Part shown: positions 6,766-8,862 of the stretch, piece after piece | Layout of the letters: every line of letters starts with the position of its first letter | How positions within the stretch are numbered: the stretch's first letter is position 1 | The notes under the pieces: model-generated | Told to the model about the DNA's origin: nothing | Seen by the model: the letters and a program-made list of their open reading frames with translations, nothing else | Database searches by the model: none | Translations under genes and position numbers: made by a program | Origin: Sphingomonadales bacterium | Lineage (GTDB): Bacteria > Bacteroidota > Bacteroidia > UBA7662 | Assembly (NCBI GenBank): GCA_016872225.1 | Contig: VHAW01000069.1 | Span: 1-8,862, forward strand | Reading direction: 5' to 3' | Length of the DNA: 8,862 nucleotides

Positions 6766-7345
6766 GGTTTTGTTGCCGGAGAAAGTATTTACCCAACAAA
6801 TCGAATTCCAAATTTACCCGCTGACCTACTTTCAACAGCCCCAAATTGGTATGGGTAAAAGTATAAGGGATAACGGCCACCGTGAAATAATCATGATTGA
6901 CTTGAACCAAGGTTAAGGATACACCATTTATAGTGATGGACCCTTTGGGAATAAGCAAAGATCCGTGTTGGTTGGGGTACATGAAAGTAAATATCCAACT
7001 CCCCTGCTGATCTTGAACATCAAGACATAGTCCGGTATCATCTACGTGACCCTGCACCCAATGTCCGTCCAGACGATCCCCTATACGCAGACAACGCTCC
7101 AAATTTACTCGATCACTAATCTTCAGATCACCAAGAGCGGTTCTTTCCATCGTTTCTTTCACTGCCACCACACGATGTTTACCATCGCCACACTGAACAA
7201 CCGTTAAACATACCCCGTTATGTGCGAGACTTTGATCAACCTTAAGCTCGTCACTCAATGGTGATGAAAAGTCCATTAAAACATTGGTACCATCCTCCAC
7301 TTTGGCCTCTAATTGGCCCATGGATTCAATAATCCCTGTAAACAT
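6728..7345 (-). CDS. ribE: Riboflavin synthase, alpha subunit
   Basis: Converts two 6,7-dimethyl-8-ribityllumazine molecules into riboflavin and a pyrimidinedione, the last step of riboflavin synthesis, acting as a cytosolic trimer. At 205 residues it has the usual length and two tandem lumazine-binding barrels. Barrel 1 (about 1-97) starts with MFTGIIE and contains NGVCLTVV (43-50) and NLERCLRIGDRLDGH (81-95). Barrel 2 (about 98-190) contains VQGHVDDTG, the matching KGSITINGVSLTLV (134-147) and IPYTFTHTNLG (159-169). It starts 6 bp after the sdhB stop and is almost certainly part of the sdhA-sdhB transcript. No FMN riboswitch is seen ahead of it. The short tail after residue 190 is encoded antisense to the end of the purB-linked gene. 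Also called ribC in some species. Confidence 0.96.
   Translation of the reverse strand: MFTGIIESMGQLEAKVEDGTNVLMDFSSPLSDELKVDQSLAHNGVCLTVVQCGDGKHRVVAVKETMERTALGDLKISDRVNLERCLRIGDRLDGHWVQGHVDDTGLCLDVQDQQGSWIFTFMYPNQHGSLLIPKGSITINGVSLTLVQVNHDYFTVAVIPYTFTHTNLGLLKVGQRVNLEFDLLGKYFLRQQNLNFPSPAIPGKS
6748..6779 (+). terminator. Terminator-like hairpin at the convergent overlap, without a U tract
   Basis: Arms at 6748-6759 (CCGGCGACGGAA) and 6768-6779 (TTTTGTTGCCGG) pair over 12 bp with an 8-nt loop. The TGA stop of the purB-linked gene (6763-6765) sits in the loop. Three of the pairs are G-U, so the stem is complete in plus-strand RNA but has three A-C mismatches in minus-strand RNA. No run of U follows (AGAAAGTATTT), so it is at most a weak intrinsic terminator or a 3' stability element for the purB transcript. 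It lies wholly inside the ribE coding region, near its 3' end. Confidence 0.42.
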
Positions 7346-7351
7346 CGGAAA

Positions 7352-8140
7352 TCAATCGGAAGTGGCCACCAAAGAAGTCCCTCCTCCACTCAGTTGCGCA
7401 ACCAAATAAGAACGGTTCAGTCTTGCAATGTTCTCCACACTGATACCCTTAGGGCATTCTGCTTCGCAGGCTCCTGTATTGGTACAATGACCGAAGCCTT
7501 CGCGATCCATGGCCTCAACCATTGACAGAACTCGTTCACGATGTTCAGGTTGACCCTGTGGTAACAATGCGTATTGCGAAACCTTGGCCGAAACAAAAAG
7601 CATAGCCGAAGCATTTTTGCACGCTGCGACACATGCTCCGCAACCAATGCACGCCGCAGACATAAAGGCTTCATCCGCATCCGTTTTGGGGATGGGTACG
7701 GCATTACCATCGGGTGCATTGCCTGTATTCACCGTTACATAACCACCCGCTTGCTGAATCCTGTCAAAAGCCGAACGATTCACCGCGAGGTCCTTAAGAA
7801 CAGGAAATGCCGAAGCACGGAAAGGTTCCACGGTGATGGTTTCCCCATCATGAAAATGCCTCATGTGCAATTGACAAGTCGTCGTACCCCTTTGTGGCCC
7901 ATGGGCCCTTCCGTTAATGTACATACTGCACATGCCGCAAATCCCTTCGCGACAATCATGATCAAAGGCCACCGGCTCTTTTCCCTCACCAATCAATTGC
8001 TCGTTGAGCAGATCCATCATTTCCAAGAAAGAAGCGTGCAACGGTACAGCAGCAAGATCATAAATCTCGAAGGCACCTTTGGCCTCAGCGGATGCTTGAC
8101 GCCACACACGAAGTTTCAACCGTAAACTTTGATTTTCCAT
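7352..8140 (-). CDS. sdhB: Succinate dehydrogenase / fumarate reductase iron-sulfur subunit
   Basis: A 262-residue electron-transfer subunit that passes electrons from FAD on SdhA through three Fe-S clusters to the membrane quinone site; peripheral on the cytoplasmic face. The N-terminal plant-ferredoxin-like domain binds [2Fe-2S] through C63, C68, C71 (DCREGICGMC) and C89. The C-terminal domain has CIGCGACVAAC (C164, C167, C170, C174) and HCTNTGACEAECPKGI (C219, C225, C229). By the family pattern, C164/C167/C170/C229 hold [4Fe-4S] and C174/C219/C225 hold [3Fe-4S]. All ligands are present. The sequence style is that of Bacteroidota enzymes, which usually pair with a single diheme SdhC (expected beyond the right edge). 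It follows sdhA after 70 bp and is followed by ribE after 6 bp. Direction of the reaction in vivo (succinate oxidation or fumarate reduction) cannot be told from this subunit. Confidence 0.96.
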   Translation of the reverse strand: MENQSLRLKLRVWRQASAEAKGAFEIYDLAAVPLHASFLEMMDLLNEQLIGEGKEPVAFDHDCREGICGMCSMYINGRAHGPQRGTTTCQLHMRHFHDGETITVEPFRASAFPVLKDLAVNRSAFDRIQQAGGYVTVNTGNAPDGNAVPIPKTDADEAFMSAACIGCGACVAACKNASAMLFVSAKVSQYALLPQGQPEHRERVLSMVEAMDREGFGHCTNTGACEAECPKGISVENIARLNRSYLVAQLSGGGTSLVATSD

Positions 8141-8210
8141 CGTTTTAAATTCAGTTATTCCTGAGACTGGATTTTTGTAAAGAGCTTCCTAGGATGTTAC
8201 TTACCGCTCA
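8141..8210. other. sdhA-sdhB spacer, nothing recognised
   Basis: Seventy bases between the sdhA stop and the sdhB start. On the minus strand the stretch before the sdhB ATG is A-rich (ATTTAAAACG), as is common before Bacteroidota genes. I see no stable hairpin, no TAnnTTTG box and no small reading frame. The only symmetry is the 8-bp palindrome TCCTAGGA. It probably does not interrupt the transcript. Confidence 0.5.
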
Positions 8211-8862
8211 TTATTTGTATGAACGCTGACTAAGTTGAACGGCTTCAAAGATTAAGGCTTCGCGGTGCATCACGGGCTCCACGTTTGGGCCTTGGTACTC
8301 CCATGCCGACACAAAAGCAAAAGCCTCGTCATGACGCATCGCCTCGCCTTCCGGAGTTTGATGTTCCACCCGAAAATGACCGCCGCATGATTCTTCCCTC
8401 GTCAAGGCATCCCATACCATAAGACGGCCCAATTCGATAAAATCAGCAACACGATGCGCCTTGTCGAGCTCAGGGTTGTACGAATTTAAAGAGCCGGGGA
8501 CCAGTACATTGGACCAAAAATCTTTGTGTAATTGTTCTAAAAGACCCAATGCATGGCGCAATCCCTCTGCAGACCTTACCATACCACAGTATTCCCACAT
8601 GATTTTGCCAAGCGCCCGGTGAAAGGATTCTGCAGAACGTTTGCCGTTCACCGATAACAATTTTTTCTGAATTTCCAAAGCCCGTTGTTCTGCTTCGACA
8701 AAAGAGGGATGATCGGTTGGTGAAGCAGCTTGCCGAATTTCTCCGGAGAGATATGCGCCAATGGTGTACGGTAACACAAAATAACCATCTGCCAGGCCCT
8801 GCATCAAAGCGGAGGCTCCCAAACGGTTGGCACCATGATCCGAAAAATTGGCCTCTCCGATG
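8211..8862 (-). CDS. sdhA: Succinate dehydrogenase / fumarate reductase flavoprotein subunit, C-terminal part
   Basis: The last 216 residues of SdhA, the subunit with covalently bound FAD that oxidises succinate to fumarate. The 5' part lies beyond the right edge. The visible part starts with IGEANFSDHGANRLG, the conserved end of the FAD-binding domain, in which the Arg of HGANRLG contacts the dicarboxylate, and continues ASALMQGLADGYFVLPYTIG as in Bacteroidota SdhA. The helical domain follows, then the conserved TREESCGGHFR that precedes the C-terminal tail. It ends with TAA at 8213-8211. Complete family members of this type are about 640-670 residues, so roughly two thirds are missing, including the His that carries FAD. 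It leads the minus-strand group sdhA-sdhB-ribE in this window. Confidence 0.96.
   Translation of the reverse strand, partial: IGEANFSDHGANRLGASALMQGLADGYFVLPYTIGAYLSGEIRQAASPTDHPSFVEAEQRALEIQKKLLSVNGKRSAESFHRALGKIMWEYCGMVRSAEGLRHALGLLEQLHKDFWSNVLVPGSLNSYNPELDKAHRVADFIELGRLMVWDALTREESCGGHFRVEHQTPEGEAMRHDEAFAFVSAWEYQGPNVEPVMHREALIFEAVQLSQRSYK

Noticed and set aside
7346..7351. FMN riboswitch ahead of ribE
   Set aside because: Only 6 bp separate sdhB from ribE, and no RFN-like pattern is recognisable in the end of sdhB.
7574..8125. 183-codon open frame on the plus strand
   Set aside because: It lies wholly antisense to sdhB, whose Fe-S motifs are all intact. The Arg/His/Ile-rich composition is typical of a shadow frame.
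8185..8196. Palindrome TCCTAGGA in the sdhA-sdhB spacer as an operator or terminator
   Set aside because: The symmetry stops at 8 bp, with no loop, no T tract and no second copy. This is expected by chance.
1..8862. Mobile element, CRISPR array, toxin-antitoxin or defence island
   Set aside because: No transposase, integrase, direct repeat array, tRNA or att-like repeat was seen. Nearly all genes are conserved housekeeping genes with similar base composition.

Overview
The window looks like core chromosomal DNA from a member of the Bacteroidota. The evidence is a Bacteroidota-style SMC hinge, an E. coli-type PurB beside an uncharacterised protein, a DUF4294 protein, bacillithiol deacetylase BshB1, and a soluble SdhA/SdhB pair with the sequence style of the Bacteroidota succinate dehydrogenase. 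The putative promoters fit the Bacteroidota -7 consensus TAnnTTTG, and no gene start shows a convincing Shine-Dalgarno site. Order and genus cannot be told from the sequence. No phage, transposon, CRISPR, rRNA or tRNA was seen.

Layout. Positions 1-2378 (minus) hold the first 792 codons of smc, which runs off the left edge. After an 87-bp divergent gap comes a small membrane-anchored protein (2466-2933, plus). It converges with and overlaps by 12 bp an apparent minus-strand operon encoding a secreted DUF4294 protein (3682-4362) and bshB1 (2922-3677). Divergent from that, with start regions that touch, is a plus-strand pair: purB (about 4410-5795) and an overlapping uncharacterised gene (5770-6765) that resembles a degenerate HNH/zinc-ribbon protein. 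Its 3' end overlaps by 38 bp a minus-strand operon sdhA (8211 to right edge) - sdhB (7352-8140) - ribE (6728-7345). Only about 160 bp lie between genes, and no non-coding stretch exceeds 90 bp.

How the genes work together. sdhA and sdhB encode the catalytic half of succinate:quinone oxidoreductase. ribE, six bases downstream, makes riboflavin, the precursor of the FAD that SdhA carries, so this is a plausible supply-and-demand operon. purB serves purine synthesis (IMP and AMP branches). BshB1 serves bacillithiol, the low-molecular-weight thiol of many Bacteroidota and Firmicutes. SMC organises the chromosome. The two unknowns of most interest are the purB partner and the proline-rich membrane protein beside smc.

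I do not see a clear new defence or mobile system. The best leads are the degenerate HNH-like purB partner, the sdhAB-ribE arrangement, a hairpin whose loop holds the stop codon in one convergent overlap, and the compressed, possibly doubly TTG-started divergent region between the DUF4294 gene and purB.
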